The position numbers and the translations under genes were made by a program. A stretch of DNA of 64,000 nt from Pseudomonas syringae CC1557 (GTDB lineage: Bacteria; Pseudomonadota; Gammaproteobacteria; Pseudomonadales; Pseudomonadaceae), in NCBI RefSeq assembly GCF_000452705.1, contig NZ_CP007014.1, forward strand, positions 1,984,001 through 2,048,000. Direction: 5' to 3'. Under the pieces are notes generated by a model, which saw only the letters and a list, made by a program, of their open reading frames with translations, was not told the origin of the DNA and made no database searches. Each line of letters opens with the position of its first letter. Position 1 is the stretch's first letter. This document shows, one piece after another, positions 22,650-31,515 of the stretch.

Positions 22650-23675
22650 ATGACCACACAGCAACCAGTCGCGGTTCTTGGTGGTGGCAGCTTCGGTACT
22701 GCCATCGCAAATCTGCTGGCCGAGAATGGTCATCAGGTTCGTCAGTGGATGCGCGATCCGGAGCAGGCGGAGTCGATTCGTGTGAATCGCGAGAATCCCC
22801 GCTACCTCAAGGGCATCAAGGTCCGCCCGGAAGTCGAGCCGGTCACCGATCTGACCGCTGTGCTTGAGGGCAGCGAACTGATTTTCGTCGCCTTGCCCTC
22901 AAGTGCCCTGCGCGCGGTGCTGTCGCCGCATGTCGAGCGCCTGAATGGCAAGATGCTGGTCAGTCTGACCAAGGGTATTGAAGCGCAGAGCTTCAAGCTG
23001 ATGAGCCAGATCCTTGAAGAAATCGTCCCGCAAGCGCGTATTGGCGTGCTGTCCGGCCCCAACCTGGCCCGCGAGATCGCCGAGCATGCGTTGACTGCCA
23101 CCGTGGTCGCCAGCGAAGACGAGGCGCTTTGCCAGCAGGTTCAGGCCGCGCTGCACGGTCGCACGTTTCGCGTCTATGCCAGCACCGACCGCTTTGGCGT
23201 CGAGCTGGGCGGGGCGTTGAAGAATGTCTACGCGATCATTGCCGGCATGGCAGTGGCGCTGGACATGGGCGAGAACACCAAGAGTATGCTGATCACTCGT
23301 GCTCTGGCAGAAATGACACGCTTCGCGGTCAGCCAGGGCGCCAACCCGATGACCTTCCTCGGCCTGGCAGGAGTGGGCGACCTCATCGTCACCTGCTCAT
23401 CACCGAAAAGCCGTAATTATCAGGTCGGCTTCGCGCTGGGCCAGGGCTTGACGCTCGATGAGGCGGTGACCCGTCTGGGCGAAGTGGCGGAGGGCGTGAA
23501 CACGCTCAAGGTGCTCAAGGTCAAGGCTCAGGAAGTGCAGGTCTACATGCCGCTGGTCGCCGGGCTGCATGCGATCCTTTTTGAAGGCCGTACGCTCAGT
23601 CAGGTCATCGAAGCGTTGATGCGTGCCGAGCCGAAGACGGACGTCGATTTCATCTCCATTACCGGCTTTAATTGA
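22650..23675 (+). CDS. gpsA: Glycerol-3-phosphate dehydrogenase [NAD(P)+]
   Basis: Reduces dihydroxyacetone phosphate to sn-glycerol 3-phosphate for phospholipid synthesis. The 341-residue product has the N-terminal dinucleotide fold [12 protein letters not shown], the SLTKGIE motif, the catalytic-lysine region [14 protein letters not shown] and [12 protein letters not shown]. The open frame extends upstream to 22593 but the ATG at 22650 gives the family N-terminus. Confidence 0.97.
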   Translation: MTTQQPVAVLGGGSFGTAIANLLAENGHQVRQWMRDPEQAESIRVNRENPRYLKGIKVRPEVEPVTDLTAVLEGSELIFVALPSSALRAVLSPHVERLNGKMLVSLTKGIEAQSFKLMSQILEEIVPQARIGVLSGPNLAREIAEHALTATVVASEDEALCQQVQAALHGRTFRVYASTDRFGVELGGALKNVYAIIAGMAVALDMGENTKSMLITRALAEMTRFAVSQGANPMTFLGLAGVGDLIVTCSSPKSRNYQVGFALGQGLTLDEAVTRLGEVAEGVNTLKVLKVKAQEVQVYMPLVAGLHAILFEGRTLSQVIEALMRAEPKTDVDFISITGFN

Positions 23676-23700
23676 ATTCAGTCTGATCAGGGAGAACCTC

Positions 23701-24045
23701 TTGAACGAGTCGAAAATCCACAACAACGAGTCGATTCTGTTACGCATTCTGTGGATGCTGCTGTTTCTGGGCGTGTGGCACGTCGCCCAGATAGTGTTGG
23801 CGGGCGTGATTCTAGTGCAGTTGGGCTATCGCCTGATTTACGCTGCGCCCAGTGGCAGCCTGATGAATTTTGGCGACAGCCTCAGCCAGTATCTGGCGCA
23901 GATCGGGCGTTTCGGTACGTTTCACAGTGACCAGAAGCCCTGGCCGTTTGCCGACTGGCCAACCCCCCGAGCTCCGGAAGGCGAGGCGGCGCATGCTGTC
24001 GCGCAAGCGCCGCACCCGGTGCGCGATGAGGAGCCAAAGCTGTGA
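23701..24045 (+). CDS. DUF4389 small membrane protein
   Basis: A 114-residue protein with one or two membrane segments near 12-45, then QYLAQIGRFGTFHSDQKPWP and the closing PFADWP motif that mark DUF4389. Function unknown. Start is a TTG with a CAGGGAG site ahead of it; no ATG is available nearby. It follows gpsA by 25 bases and overlaps sixA by four (GTGA), so the three are probably one operon. Confidence 0.8.
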   Translation: MNESKIHNNESILLRILWMLLFLGVWHVAQIVLAGVILVQLGYRLIYAAPSGSLMNFGDSLSQYLAQIGRFGTFHSDQKPWPFADWPTPRAPEGEAAHAVAQAPHPVRDEEPKL

Positions 24046-24497
24046 AGGTCTGGGTGCTGCGCCACGGCGAGGCGCAATCAAGGGCGCGCAGCGATGCCGA
24101 GCGGGAATTGACCGTCCATGGCCGTGAGGAAGTGCTCAAGAGCGCGGTTCATCTGAGTGACAAGGCGGTGCAGCGGATAATCGCCAGTCCCTACGTTCGC
24201 GCGCAGCAGACAGCCGAGCTGGTCCGTCAGTCGCTGGGTTTCAGCGAGCCGGTGACCACCGTGCCCTGGCTGACGCCCGACAGCACGCCACGGCAGGTGC
24301 TGGAACAGCTTGATAAGCTTGGTGTGGATGAAGTGCTGCTGGTCAGCCACCAGCCGCTGGTGGGCGAACTGATCGGCGTGCTTGCGCACGGTAGTGTGCA
24401 GCAGGCTCAGCCGATGAGCACCGCCAGCCTGGCAGAGCTTGAAGGCGAGTTTGCCATTGCCGGTGGCATGACACTCAACAGTGTTCGGCATGTCTGA
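24042..24497 (+). CDS. sixA: Phosphohistidine phosphatase SixA
   Basis: Histidine-phosphatase-superfamily enzyme; in E. coli SixA removes phosphate from phosphohistidine in phosphotransfer proteins. The 151-residue product has the RHG catalytic motif with His8 (VLRHGEAQ), the second arginine in SPYVRAQQTAE and the second histidine in VSHQPLVGEL. Start is GTG, overlapping the preceding gene by four bases. Its natural partner here is not evident. Confidence 0.9.
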   Translation: MKVWVLRHGEAQSRARSDAERELTVHGREEVLKSAVHLSDKAVQRIIASPYVRAQQTAELVRQSLGFSEPVTTVPWLTPDSTPRQVLEQLDKLGVDEVLLVSHQPLVGELIGVLAHGSVQQAQPMSTASLAELEGEFAIAGGMTLNSVRHV

Positions 24498-24590
24498 ACG
24501 GACGCTTGAAGCCGGTTTTTCTGTTTCAGGCACAGCAATCAAACGCCAGCGTTCTCGATGCGCAGGTGACACTCCGGAAAAGGACTGAAC

Positions 24591-25034
24591 ATGAGCATAT
24601 GGCATCAGGCTCCCGATATCGAAGCCCTTATGGTGGCCCAGAAAAACACTATCGGCGAAGTGCTGGATATTCGCTTCGAGTCATTCACTGACGACTCGCT
24701 CACCGCCAGCATGGTGGTCGATCAGCGTACCCATCAACCGTTCGGGCTGTTGCATGGTGGTGCCTCGGTGGTGCTGGCCGAATCGCTGGGTTCGATGGCC
24801 AGTTATCTGGTCGTCGACTCAGGCAAGTATTTCTGTGTGGGCCTGGAGGTCAACGCCAACCATCTGCGTGGCGTGCGTGCCGGGCGTGTCACCGGCGTCG
24901 TGAGGCCCGTGCACATAGGCCGGACAACGCATGTATGGGATATCCGCATCAGCAACGAGGAAGGCAAGCTGAGCTGCATTTCGCGCCTGACAGTGGCGGT
25001 CGTGCCACATGGCCAGGAGCCTCCCGCGCGCTGA
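24591..25034 (+). CDS. Hotdog-fold thioesterase (PaaI/YdiI type)
   Basis: A 147-residue hotdog thioesterase that hydrolyses acyl- or aryl-CoA. The signature HGGASVVLAESLGS places His55 and catalytic Glu64 as in E. coli YdiI (MenI). Because this organism type makes ubiquinone rather than menaquinone, a menaquinone role is unlikely; a CoA-housekeeping role is more plausible (inference). Position corresponds to PA1618. No other partner gene is adjacent except the two downstream hydrolases. Confidence 0.87.
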   Translation: MSIWHQAPDIEALMVAQKNTIGEVLDIRFESFTDDSLTASMVVDQRTHQPFGLLHGGASVVLAESLGSMASYLVVDSGKYFCVGLEVNANHLRGVRAGRVTGVVRPVHIGRTTHVWDIRISNEEGKLSCISRLTVAVVPHGQEPPAR

Positions 25035-25165
25035 TGGCGTTCGCCTGTTCATGGATGAGTGCCGAGGATGGCCGGAGTGACACCTGCGATGGCGGTTCCA
25101 GTCATTGCCGTGCTTCGGAGCAAGTGCGCACAATCGAGGTTCATACCGCCCATGGAAGTATTGGC

Positions 25166-25975
25166 ATGTCGCAACCTGTGTTCTTTGCTCACGCCAATGG
25201 CTTTCCTTCAGCGACTTACGGCAAGCTGTTTTCTGCACTGGCGCCGGAATATTCTGTGGCTCACCTTGAGCAGCATGCCCACGATCCGCGTTTCCCGGTA
25301 AATGACAACTGGTTGAACCTGGTCGATGAGCTGCTTCACCATCTTCGCGAGCAGGCAGGGCCGGTGTGGGGAGTAGGGCATTCGCTGGGCGGGGTGCTGC
25401 ATCTGCATGCCGCGTTGCGCTGCCCGGAACTCTATCGCGGTGTGGTGATGCTGGATTCGCCGGTACTGGGGCTGGCCGATCAACTGTTCATACGTGCCGC
25501 CAAGCGCCTGGGGTTTATTGATCGCATCACGCCAGCGGCTCGCACCCTGGGCCGGCGCGAGGCGTTTGATGATCTGGACTCGGCCCGTGCCTACTTCTCC
25601 GGAAAGACGCTGTTTCGCCGCTTCGACCCCGACTGTCTGACCGCTTATCTGCAGCATGGCCTGAGGCCGGATGGCGAGCAGTTGCGCCTGCGCTTCGACC
25701 CGGCGACGGAGATCAGTATCTACCGCAGCATTCCTCATACCAGTCCGATTCCGTCAAGGCAGCTCAAGGTACCGCTGGCCATGGTGCGTGGCCGACACAG
25801 CCGGGTGATCATGCCGCATCATGGCTATCTGGCCAGGCGCATGCGCGAAGGCGAATACCTGTCCATGCCGGGAGGGCATATGTTTCCACTTGAGCGCCCT
25901 GATGAAACGGCGCAATTACTCAAGTCGCTATTCACCCGCTGGGAGGCTCGACGCCTGCAACGGGCACACGCATGA
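25166..25975 (+). CDS. Alpha/beta hydrolase
   Basis: A 269-residue alpha/beta hydrolase with the nucleophile elbow GVGHSLGG (Ser73), an N-terminal oxyanion stretch FFAHANGFP and the C-terminal histidine in PGGHMFPLE. The N-terminus of the open frame (from 24935) overlaps the thioesterase and is not credible; the ATG at 25166 begins MSQPVFFAHANG. Substrate unknown. Overlaps the next hydrolase by four bases (ATGA), so the pair is co-translated. Confidence 0.86.
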   Translation: MSQPVFFAHANGFPSATYGKLFSALAPEYSVAHLEQHAHDPRFPVNDNWLNLVDELLHHLREQAGPVWGVGHSLGGVLHLHAALRCPELYRGVVMLDSPVLGLADQLFIRAAKRLGFIDRITPAARTLGRREAFDDLDSARAYFSGKTLFRRFDPDCLTAYLQHGLRPDGEQLRLRFDPATEISIYRSIPHTSPIPSRQLKVPLAMVRGRHSRVIMPHHGYLARRMREGEYLSMPGGHMFPLERPDETAQLLKSLFTRWEARRLQRAHA

Positions 25976-26826
25976 CGTTGCCGGTCGAGGAAGTGCGCCT
26001 GAGTCTCGGCCACATCGAACTGGCTGCCCACCTGTCTGGCCCCGAAGACGGTCAGCCGGTGATTGCGCTGCATGGCTGGCTCGACAATGCCAACAGTTTT
26101 GCCCGGCTGGCTCCGCGTCTGGAAGGGCTGCGCATCGTGGCACTCGATCTGGCCGGGCATGGTCATTCCGCTCACCGTCCTGCCGGCTCTTCCTACGCGC
26201 TGGCCGACTATGTGTTTGATGTGTTGCAGGTGGCGGAACAATTGGGCTGGCAGCGTTTCGCTCTGTTGGGGCATTCGCTGGGTGCAATCATTTCAGTGCT
26301 GCTTGCAGGGTCGTTACCAGAACGTGTCACGCGTCTGGCACTGATCGATGGTCTTATTCCTCTGACCGGCGATCCTGACTCGGCCGCTGAGCGCATGGGC
26401 GCTGCCATGCAAGCGCAGCTCAGGCTGTCAGGGAAGAAGAAGCCGGTCTACGAAGATCTGGAGCGAGCGATTCAGGCGCGCATGAAGGGTGTGCTCGCGG
26501 TCAGTCGCGAAGCGGCGGAGTTACTGGCACAACGCGGTCTGATGCCGGTACCGGGCGGTTATACGTGGCGCAGCGATCGCCGCCTGACCCTGCCATCCGC
26601 GACACGTCTTACCCGGCAACAGGCAATGGCCTTCGTCCATAGCATCCGTTGTCCGACGCAACTGGTGGTCGCGGCGGACGGTATTCTGGTGAAGAGTCAG
26701 GAGGTGCTGTCCGGGCTGCCTTTCGAGGTGGTGCAGCTTGACGGCGGTCATCATCTGCATCTGGACGATGAGCAGGGCGCCAGCTCTGTTGCACACTGTA
26801 TCAATCGCTTTTTCGCTGCGCCTTGA
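25972..26826 (+). CDS. Alpha/beta hydrolase
   Basis: A 284-residue alpha/beta hydrolase of the epoxide-hydrolase/lipase-like kind: HGWLDNANSF oxyanion region, nucleophile Ser102 in LLGHSLGA, an acid in the VVAADGIL strand and the histidine in LDGGHHLHLD. Coupled to the preceding hydrolase by an ATGA overlap. Two adjacent hydrolases with different sequences suggest related substrates handled in sequence; none can be named from sequence. Confidence 0.86.
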   Translation: MTLPVEEVRLSLGHIELAAHLSGPEDGQPVIALHGWLDNANSFARLAPRLEGLRIVALDLAGHGHSAHRPAGSSYALADYVFDVLQVAEQLGWQRFALLGHSLGAIISVLLAGSLPERVTRLALIDGLIPLTGDPDSAAERMGAAMQAQLRLSGKKKPVYEDLERAIQARMKGVLAVSREAAELLAQRGLMPVPGGYTWRSDRRLTLPSATRLTRQQAMAFVHSIRCPTQLVVAADGILVKSQEVLSGLPFEVVQLDGGHHLHLDDEQGASSVAHCINRFFAAP

Positions 26827-26879
26827 CTTGCAGGCGGCAACTGCCGACGCTGGGCGGGTTGAAACAGGAGTCAACCGTG

Positions 26880-26957
26880 ATGGATCAATCCGCAGCTTCT
26901 CGTGACCGCCTTGCTGGCGATCCTTTCTTTTCCTGCTACCTGTCTGCCTGCCAATGA
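26880..26957 (+). CDS. Possible 25-codon leader peptide
   Basis: A short frame with ATG at 26880 (or GTG at 26877) has a good CAGGAG ribosome site (26865-26870) and ends in a TGA that overlaps the ATG of the next gene (ATGA at 26954-26957). The downstream gene itself lacks a clear ribosome site, so coupling is plausible. The peptide MDQSAASRDRLAGDPFF... contains three cysteines near its end and has no known family. It may equally be chance. Confidence 0.3.
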   Translation: MDQSAASRDRLAGDPFFSCYLSACQ

Positions 26958-27784
26958 GAGCACTCATGCGTTTACCAAGTGTTCCTGTCGTTCTGTTGTG
27001 CTCGGCGATGTTCAGTGCTGCGCTGTGCGCCGCCGACGTGCCGGGCAGCAGCGATCTCGAGATTCTGCCGCGTCTGGCCGATACGGAGATCGTCGACTAC
27101 CGTCCGCTTGCCGAGCTTGAGCGGGTTTACCCGATGGGCTCGATCCGCAAGATCAGCGGTCAGTTGCGTTTCGACGGCCAGGTCAACGCGCGCGGTAATC
27201 TGACCTCTGTCACTTATCAGCTACCTGCCGAGCGGACGTCCGACGAGGCCTTCACCGCTGCCCGCGAAGCCTTGCAGCAGCAGGGTGCAGAATTGCTGTT
27301 CTGGTGTCAGGCGCGCGATTGTGGAGAAAGCAGTCTGTGGGCCAACGAGGTGTTCGGCAACGCCAAGCTGTATGGCGCGGATGACCGTCAGGCCTACCTG
27401 CTTTTGCGTCTGGCGGAACCGCGCAGTGACACCCTGGTCGCGCTCTACAGCATCACCCGTGGCAATCGTCGTGCCTATCTGCATGTCGAGCAATTCGAGT
27501 CCGCCGCGCCGCTGGGCGAACTGCTGCCGACCTCGGCAACGCTGCTGCGCCAACTCAAAAGCACCGGCAGGCTGGACCTGCCCAGGCTCGGCGGCGAGCC
27601 GCAGGATGTCTGGGTCACCCTGGTGTCCCGTGCCCTGAACCTCGACAGCAGCTTGCGCGCAACCGTGTCCGGGGCCAGCGCAAGTGCCTGGCTTGACGCA
27701 CTGGTCGCCAAGGGCGTTCGCGCTGCGCGGCTGGAGACAGGGGTCGCCGAGGGTAAAGGTCTCAAGATCGACGTCATCCGCTAG
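26954..27784 (+). CDS. DUF4892 domain exported protein
   Basis: A 276-residue protein with a signal peptide (hydrophobic core about 9-25, likely cleavage after LCAA) followed by a DUF4892 region. Visible blocks: YPMGSIRKISGQLRFDGQV, the FWCQARDCGESSLWANEVFG pattern with two cysteines, and ALYSITRGNRRAYLHVEQ. Function unknown; expected in periplasm or outer membrane. The start could also be the ATG at 26966. Corresponds in position to PA1623. Confidence 0.8.
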   Translation: MRALMRLPSVPVVLLCSAMFSAALCAADVPGSSDLEILPRLADTEIVDYRPLAELERVYPMGSIRKISGQLRFDGQVNARGNLTSVTYQLPAERTSDEAFTAAREALQQQGAELLFWCQARDCGESSLWANEVFGNAKLYGADDRQAYLLLRLAEPRSDTLVALYSITRGNRRAYLHVEQFESAAPLGELLPTSATLLRQLKSTGRLDLPRLGGEPQDVWVTLVSRALNLDSSLRATVSGASASAWLDALVAKGVRAARLETGVAEGKGLKIDVIR

Positions 27785-27859
27785 GCCCTGCACGGTGATG
27801 GCGAACAACCGGGTTCGCCATTATGCTCGCTACCTCTGACCCTTTTTAGTGGATACCGC

Positions 27860-28906
27860 ATGTTCAACAATGATCGTCTGTTGGTGCAGATTCTGCTGCT
27901 GGCGCTGTTTGGTGCCTGTCTTTGGGTGATGGCGCCGTTCTGGTCGGCGCTGGTCTGGGGCGCGGTGCTGGCCTTCGCCAGCTGGCCGCTGATGCGTCTG
28001 CTGACGCGCTGGTTCAAGGGCCGTGAATCGCTGGCAGCGCTGGTGATGTGCCTGTGCTGGATGCTGCTGGTCGCGGCGCCGCTGGTGTGGCTGGGTTTCA
28101 ATCTCGCCGACCATGTGCGTGACGCAACCGGCCTGATCAAGGACATTCAGGTCGACGGCTTGCCTGATCCACCGCAATGGCTGGCAGGTATTCCGCTGGT
28201 GGGCGAACGACTGGTAGCGCTGTGGACGACCATCGACCAGCAAGGTGCGGCGTTCATGGCGACGCTCAAGCCGCATCTGGGTCAGGTCGGCAACTGGTTG
28301 CTGGCACGCAGTGCACAGATCGGCAGCGGCATTCTGGAACTGACCCTGAGCATCGTCTTCGCGTTCTTCTTCTATCGGGACGGTCCGCGTCTGGCAGCGT
28401 TCGTGCTCAGCCTGCTCGAACGGCTGATCGGGGATCGCGCCCAGTATTACCTGGATCTGGTCGCCGGTACGGTGCAACGCGTCGTCAACGGTGTCATTGG
28501 CACGGCGGCGGCCCAGGCGGTGCTGGCGTTGATCGGTTTCCTGATTGCGGGCATTCCCGGCGCATTGGTACTGGGTATCCTGACCTTTCTGTTCAGCCTG
28601 ATTCCGATGGGTCCGCCACTGGTCTGGCTGCCGGCGACTGCCTGGCTGGTCTGGCAGGGCGAGTACGGTATGGCGATATTTCTGGGCATCTGGGGCATGT
28701 TCGTCATCAGCGGCGTAGACAACGTGCTCAAGCCGTATCTGATCAGCCGTGGCGGCAACCTGCCGCTGGTGATTGTGTTGCTGGGCGTGTTTGGGGGATT
28801 GCTGGCATTCGGCTTCATCGGCTTGTTTATCGGTCCGACGCTGCTGGCGGTAGCGTACAGCCTGTTGACAGACTGGGTCGGTAGTGAACGGGCGCGTACC
28901 CACTAG
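27860..28906 (+). CDS. AI-2E family transporter (PerM-like)
   Basis: A 348-residue polytopic inner-membrane protein with about seven or eight membrane segments and the family blocks FAFFFYRDG near 170 and LIPMGPPLVWLPA near 248. The family includes AI-2 exporters and Na+/H+ antiporters; the substrate here is unknown. A terminator follows ten bases after the stop. Confidence 0.85.
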   Translation: MFNNDRLLVQILLLALFGACLWVMAPFWSALVWGAVLAFASWPLMRLLTRWFKGRESLAALVMCLCWMLLVAAPLVWLGFNLADHVRDATGLIKDIQVDGLPDPPQWLAGIPLVGERLVALWTTIDQQGAAFMATLKPHLGQVGNWLLARSAQIGSGILELTLSIVFAFFFYRDGPRLAAFVLSLLERLIGDRAQYYLDLVAGTVQRVVNGVIGTAAAQAVLALIGFLIAGIPGALVLGILTFLFSLIPMGPPLVWLPATAWLVWQGEYGMAIFLGIWGMFVISGVDNVLKPYLISRGGNLPLVIVLLGVFGGLLAFGFIGLFIGPTLLAVAYSLLTDWVGSERARTH

Positions 28907-28916
28907 CTGCCAAGGT

Positions 28917-28953
28917 CACCGCCGCACCACGGTGAGCGGCGGTGGATCTTTTA
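28917..28953 (+). terminator. Intrinsic terminator after the AI-2E permease
   Basis: CACCGCCGC (28917-28925) pairs with GCGGCGGTG (28936-28944), followed by ATCTTTTA. The convergent EF-hand remnant ends right after it. Confidence 0.65.
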
Positions 28954-29217
28954 TTACGCAGCTGTGTCCAGGTACTTGCCGACTGGCGTGCTGCTCCGGG
29001 GGTCATACTTATCGAACACTTCACTGCTGGTTGCCGTGCTGCCTACGTTGCTCAGCCCGGTGGTCAGCTCATCGCTAATGGTCCCGCCGTCACCGTCGGT
29101 GTCCAGCGTTGCCAGCAGATGTTCCTGAAATTTCTAGTTGGCGGTGCTGCTGGTGCCTGACGTGGCGCTGGTCGAGTCGGTATAGCCCGAAAAACTGCTG
29201 CTTATCCCACTGACCAT
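28954..29217 (-). pseudogene. EF-hand protein gene broken by an amber codon
   Basis: Reading the minus strand from ATG 29217 gives MVSGISSSFSGYTDSTSATS..., the Ser/Thr-rich start of small pseudomonad EF-hand proteins, then TAG at codon 28 (29134-29136), then in the same frame KFQEHLLATLDTDGDGGTIS and a further stretch to tandem TAA stops (28951-28956). The TAG is one base from CAG. The calcium loop DTDGDG is recognisable but has an extra Gly and is one residue short before the terminal Glu, so the loop is degenerate too. An AGGGGAG ribosome site precedes the ATG. It lies 66 bases downstream of, and co-directional with, the two-component sensor gene. Confidence 0.7.
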
Positions 29218-29283
29218 CGGTCTCACTCCCCTGCGATGGATACGCCTGGTCGCGGTGTACCGGCTGCGATACATAACAAAGGG

Positions 29284-30309
29284 TCAGCGTCGTGGCAGTT
29301 CCAGTATCGCGGTCAGGCCGCCGCCCGGTGTCTGCGCCAGGGTCAGGTCGCCGCCGATTCGACGGGCGGCCTCGCGGGCGATGCTCATGCCCATGCCGAT
29401 ACCGCCGGAGTTGCGGTTACGCGAGCTTTCCAGGCGGTAGAACGGTTCGAATACTGTTTCGTGAAACTCGGGCGCGATGCCCGGCCCGTGATCAACCACC
29501 GATATGCGCACGCGCTCCAGGCTGTCCTCGATCACGATATGCGCGCTACCGGCATAGCGCAGCGCATTGTCGACCAGATTCTGCAGGCATGAGCGCAACG
29601 CCATTGGCTGCGTCCTCAGTGGTTTGCATTGGCCTGCGTACTGCACGTCGTTGCCGTTGTCCTGAGCATTCTCGGCCTGTGATTCGATCAGCGCCTGCAA
29701 GTCGAACTGCTGCAAGCCTTCGTTTCGCCGATGTTCGTTGAGATAGGCGAGCGTGGCGTCAAGCATGCTGATCATGTCGTTGAGGTCCTGAGTCATCTGG
29801 CCATGCAGCCTCGGTTCCTCAATCTGTTCGACGCGTAGCTTGAGCCGCGAAAGGGGCGTGCGCAGGTCATGGGATACTGCCGCGAGCATGCGCCCGCGCT
29901 GCTGCATTTGTTCGCGGATCTTGCGCTGCATCAGATTGAATGTCTGTGCGGCCTGCCGGGCTTCCCTGGGGCCGCTTATTTCCAAAGGCGGGCTGTCGAG
30001 ATTTTCACTGAGGCGCTCGGCGGCCTCGCTCAAACGCTGCACCGGGCGGGCCAGCGCTTTGGCGCCGTACCATGCGGCAATAATCAGCGTGACGAACTGA
30101 AAGAACAGCACGACCAGCGGGCCACCCGGTGGCGGCCTGTGCCGCTGTCCTCGATCGTCCTGTGCATGCTGCGCGGCGGGGCGGTCATCCGGAGGTGGGC
30201 GCATGCCGTACTGCGTGAACCAGATGAACGCCAGCAAGTGCGCGAGCATGATTGCCAGCAGCGCACCGCCGAACAGTCGGGCGAATAGCGTATCGAGCCT
30301 GCGGATCAA
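29284..30309 (-). CDS. Sensor histidine kinase with minimal periplasmic loop
   Basis: A 341-residue inner-membrane kinase. TM1 is about 12-33 and TM2 about 64-83; the loop between them is only about 30 residues and is made of Pro, His, Asp, Arg and Gln (for example RPPPDDRPAAQHAQDD). HAMP (about 84-137), HisKA with phospho-His147 in VSHDLRTPLSRLK and an HATPase domain with NALRYAG and GGIGMGMSI follow. So short a loop suggests sensing of ions, pH or the membrane itself. It overlaps the response regulator by four bases. Position suggests a signal linked to the decayed EF-hand gene downstream (inference). Confidence 0.88.
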   Translation of the reverse strand: MIRRLDTLFARLFGGALLAIMLAHLLAFIWFTQYGMRPPPDDRPAAQHAQDDRGQRHRPPPGGPLVVLFFQFVTLIIAAWYGAKALARPVQRLSEAAERLSENLDSPPLEISGPREARQAAQTFNLMQRKIREQMQQRGRMLAAVSHDLRTPLSRLKLRVEQIEEPRLHGQMTQDLNDMISMLDATLAYLNEHRRNEGLQQFDLQALIESQAENAQDNGNDVQYAGQCKPLRTQPMALRSCLQNLVDNALRYAGSAHIVIEDSLERVRISVVDHGPGIAPEFHETVFEPFYRLESSRNRNSGGIGMGMSIAREAARRIGGDLTLAQTPGGGLTAILELPRR

Positions 30310-31055
30310 CCCAGCTCCCTGGCATCGAATAGATAGCCTTCGCCGCGCACGGTCTTGATCAATTGCGGATTCTTCGGGTCGTCACCCAGCTTCTGACGCA
30401 AGCGCGAGACCAGCAAATCGATGCTGCGATCAAAGGCTTCGATCGAGCGGCCTCGAGCAGCATCGAGCAGTTGCTCGCGGCTCAGCACCCGGTGAGGTCT
30501 TTCGAGAAAAACGCGCAGCAGCCGGAACTCGGCGTTGGACAACGGTACAACCAGGCCATCGGCCGCTGTCAGTTGACGCAGGACGCTGTTCAGGCGCCAG
30601 GCATCGAAGCGGATGGTGGAGCGCTGATCGCTGCGTTCGTCGCGTACCCGACGCAGAATGGTCTGGATGCGCGCGACCAGCTCGCGCGGCTCGAACGGTT
30701 TGGCCATGTAATCATCGGCGCCCAACTCCAGGCCGATGATCCGGTCAGTCGGCTCGCAACGTGCCGTCAGCATCAGGATCGGGATGTCGGATGTGCTGCG
30801 CAACCAGCGGCACAATGACAGGCCGTCTTCGCCGGGCAGCATCAGGTCCAACACCACCATGTCGAAGGTTTCCTCGCTCAATGCCTGGCGCATCTGCGCG
30901 CCGTCAGTCACACCACGGGCATTGATGTTGAAGCGGGTCAGGTAATCACAGAGCAGTTCGCGAATGGCGACATCGTCGTCGACGATCAACGCACGAACAT
31001 TCCAGCGCTGCTCGGTCGACGTGGCATCCGGGGTGTTGTCGGGAAGTGCTTGCAT
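30306..31055 (-). CDS. OmpR-family response regulator
   Basis: A 249-residue regulator: receiver domain (about 21-135) with acidic pocket VDDD at 25-28, phospho-acceptor Asp70 in VVLDLMLPGEDG and Lys in YMAKPFEPREL, then a winged-helix DNA-binding domain (about 150-245) with the closing TVRGEGYLF. Start at ATG 31055; an in-frame ATG at 31085 is possible. Partner kinase overlaps its 3' end. Target genes are not evident from nearby sequence. Confidence 0.9.
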   Translation of the reverse strand: MQALPDNTPDATSTEQRWNVRALIVDDDVAIRELLCDYLTRFNINARGVTDGAQMRQALSEETFDMVVLDLMLPGEDGLSLCRWLRSTSDIPILMLTARCEPTDRIIGLELGADDYMAKPFEPRELVARIQTILRRVRDERSDQRSTIRFDAWRLNSVLRQLTAADGLVVPLSNAEFRLLRVFLERPHRVLSREQLLDAARGRSIEAFDRSIDLLVSRLRQKLGDDPKNPQLIKTVRGEGYLFDARELG

Positions 31056-31219
31056 AGTGCGTCTTTCGCCTGCTTGTGCCGCCATCGCTGGCCGCTGTTG
31101 AAGATCAACGCTGCTCCTCATGCTACTTCGCCGGGAGTTGCGGCGGAAGGGTGGCGTCAGCGAGTGTCGGGGGCATTTCAGAAATGTATCCAGGCTGATA
31201 CAGAAAGCCGTAGAGAGGG

Positions 31220-31515
31220 TTATTTATACGTCATGGTGAAACTCAACGCTCCTTTGGCCAGGCCAGGCCGGATCGTACTGTTGGCATCGGTCTGATAGAA
31301 ACGGACGTGAAAGTTAAGCACGGTGTTGCCCGGACTGATTGCAGACACCGGGACCTCGGTCTGCAGCTCCATTGGCGTGATGGCATCTGCTTTGAGGACC
31401 TGGATGCCCATGCCCTGGGCAGTAGAGTCGCTGGTCAGACTGAAAACACCGCTATCGGTCGACCCTACCAGCATTGATCCCTGAACGCCATCTAGCTGGA
31501 TGTGAGCAGTAGTGA
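31220..31515 (-). pseudogene. C-terminal remnant of a type 1 fimbrial subunit
   Basis: The frame ends in GALSFTMTYK and contains LDGVQGS, GVFSLTSDSTAQGMGIQVL and VLNFHVRFYQ, the pattern of the C-terminal half of chaperone-usher pilins (strand donor partner region and final aromatic strand). The signal peptide, N-terminal cysteine strand and any usher or chaperone genes are missing. The upstream residues in the frame (HCKVATTYDDF) look like RHS sequence instead, so the pilin part begins around 31510. Not expected to be functional. Confidence 0.65.

Noticed and set aside
26902..27120. 72-codon frame with a signal-peptide-like start overlapping the DUF4892 gene
   Set aside because: Arg-rich after the first 17 residues and in a shifted frame of a well supported gene.
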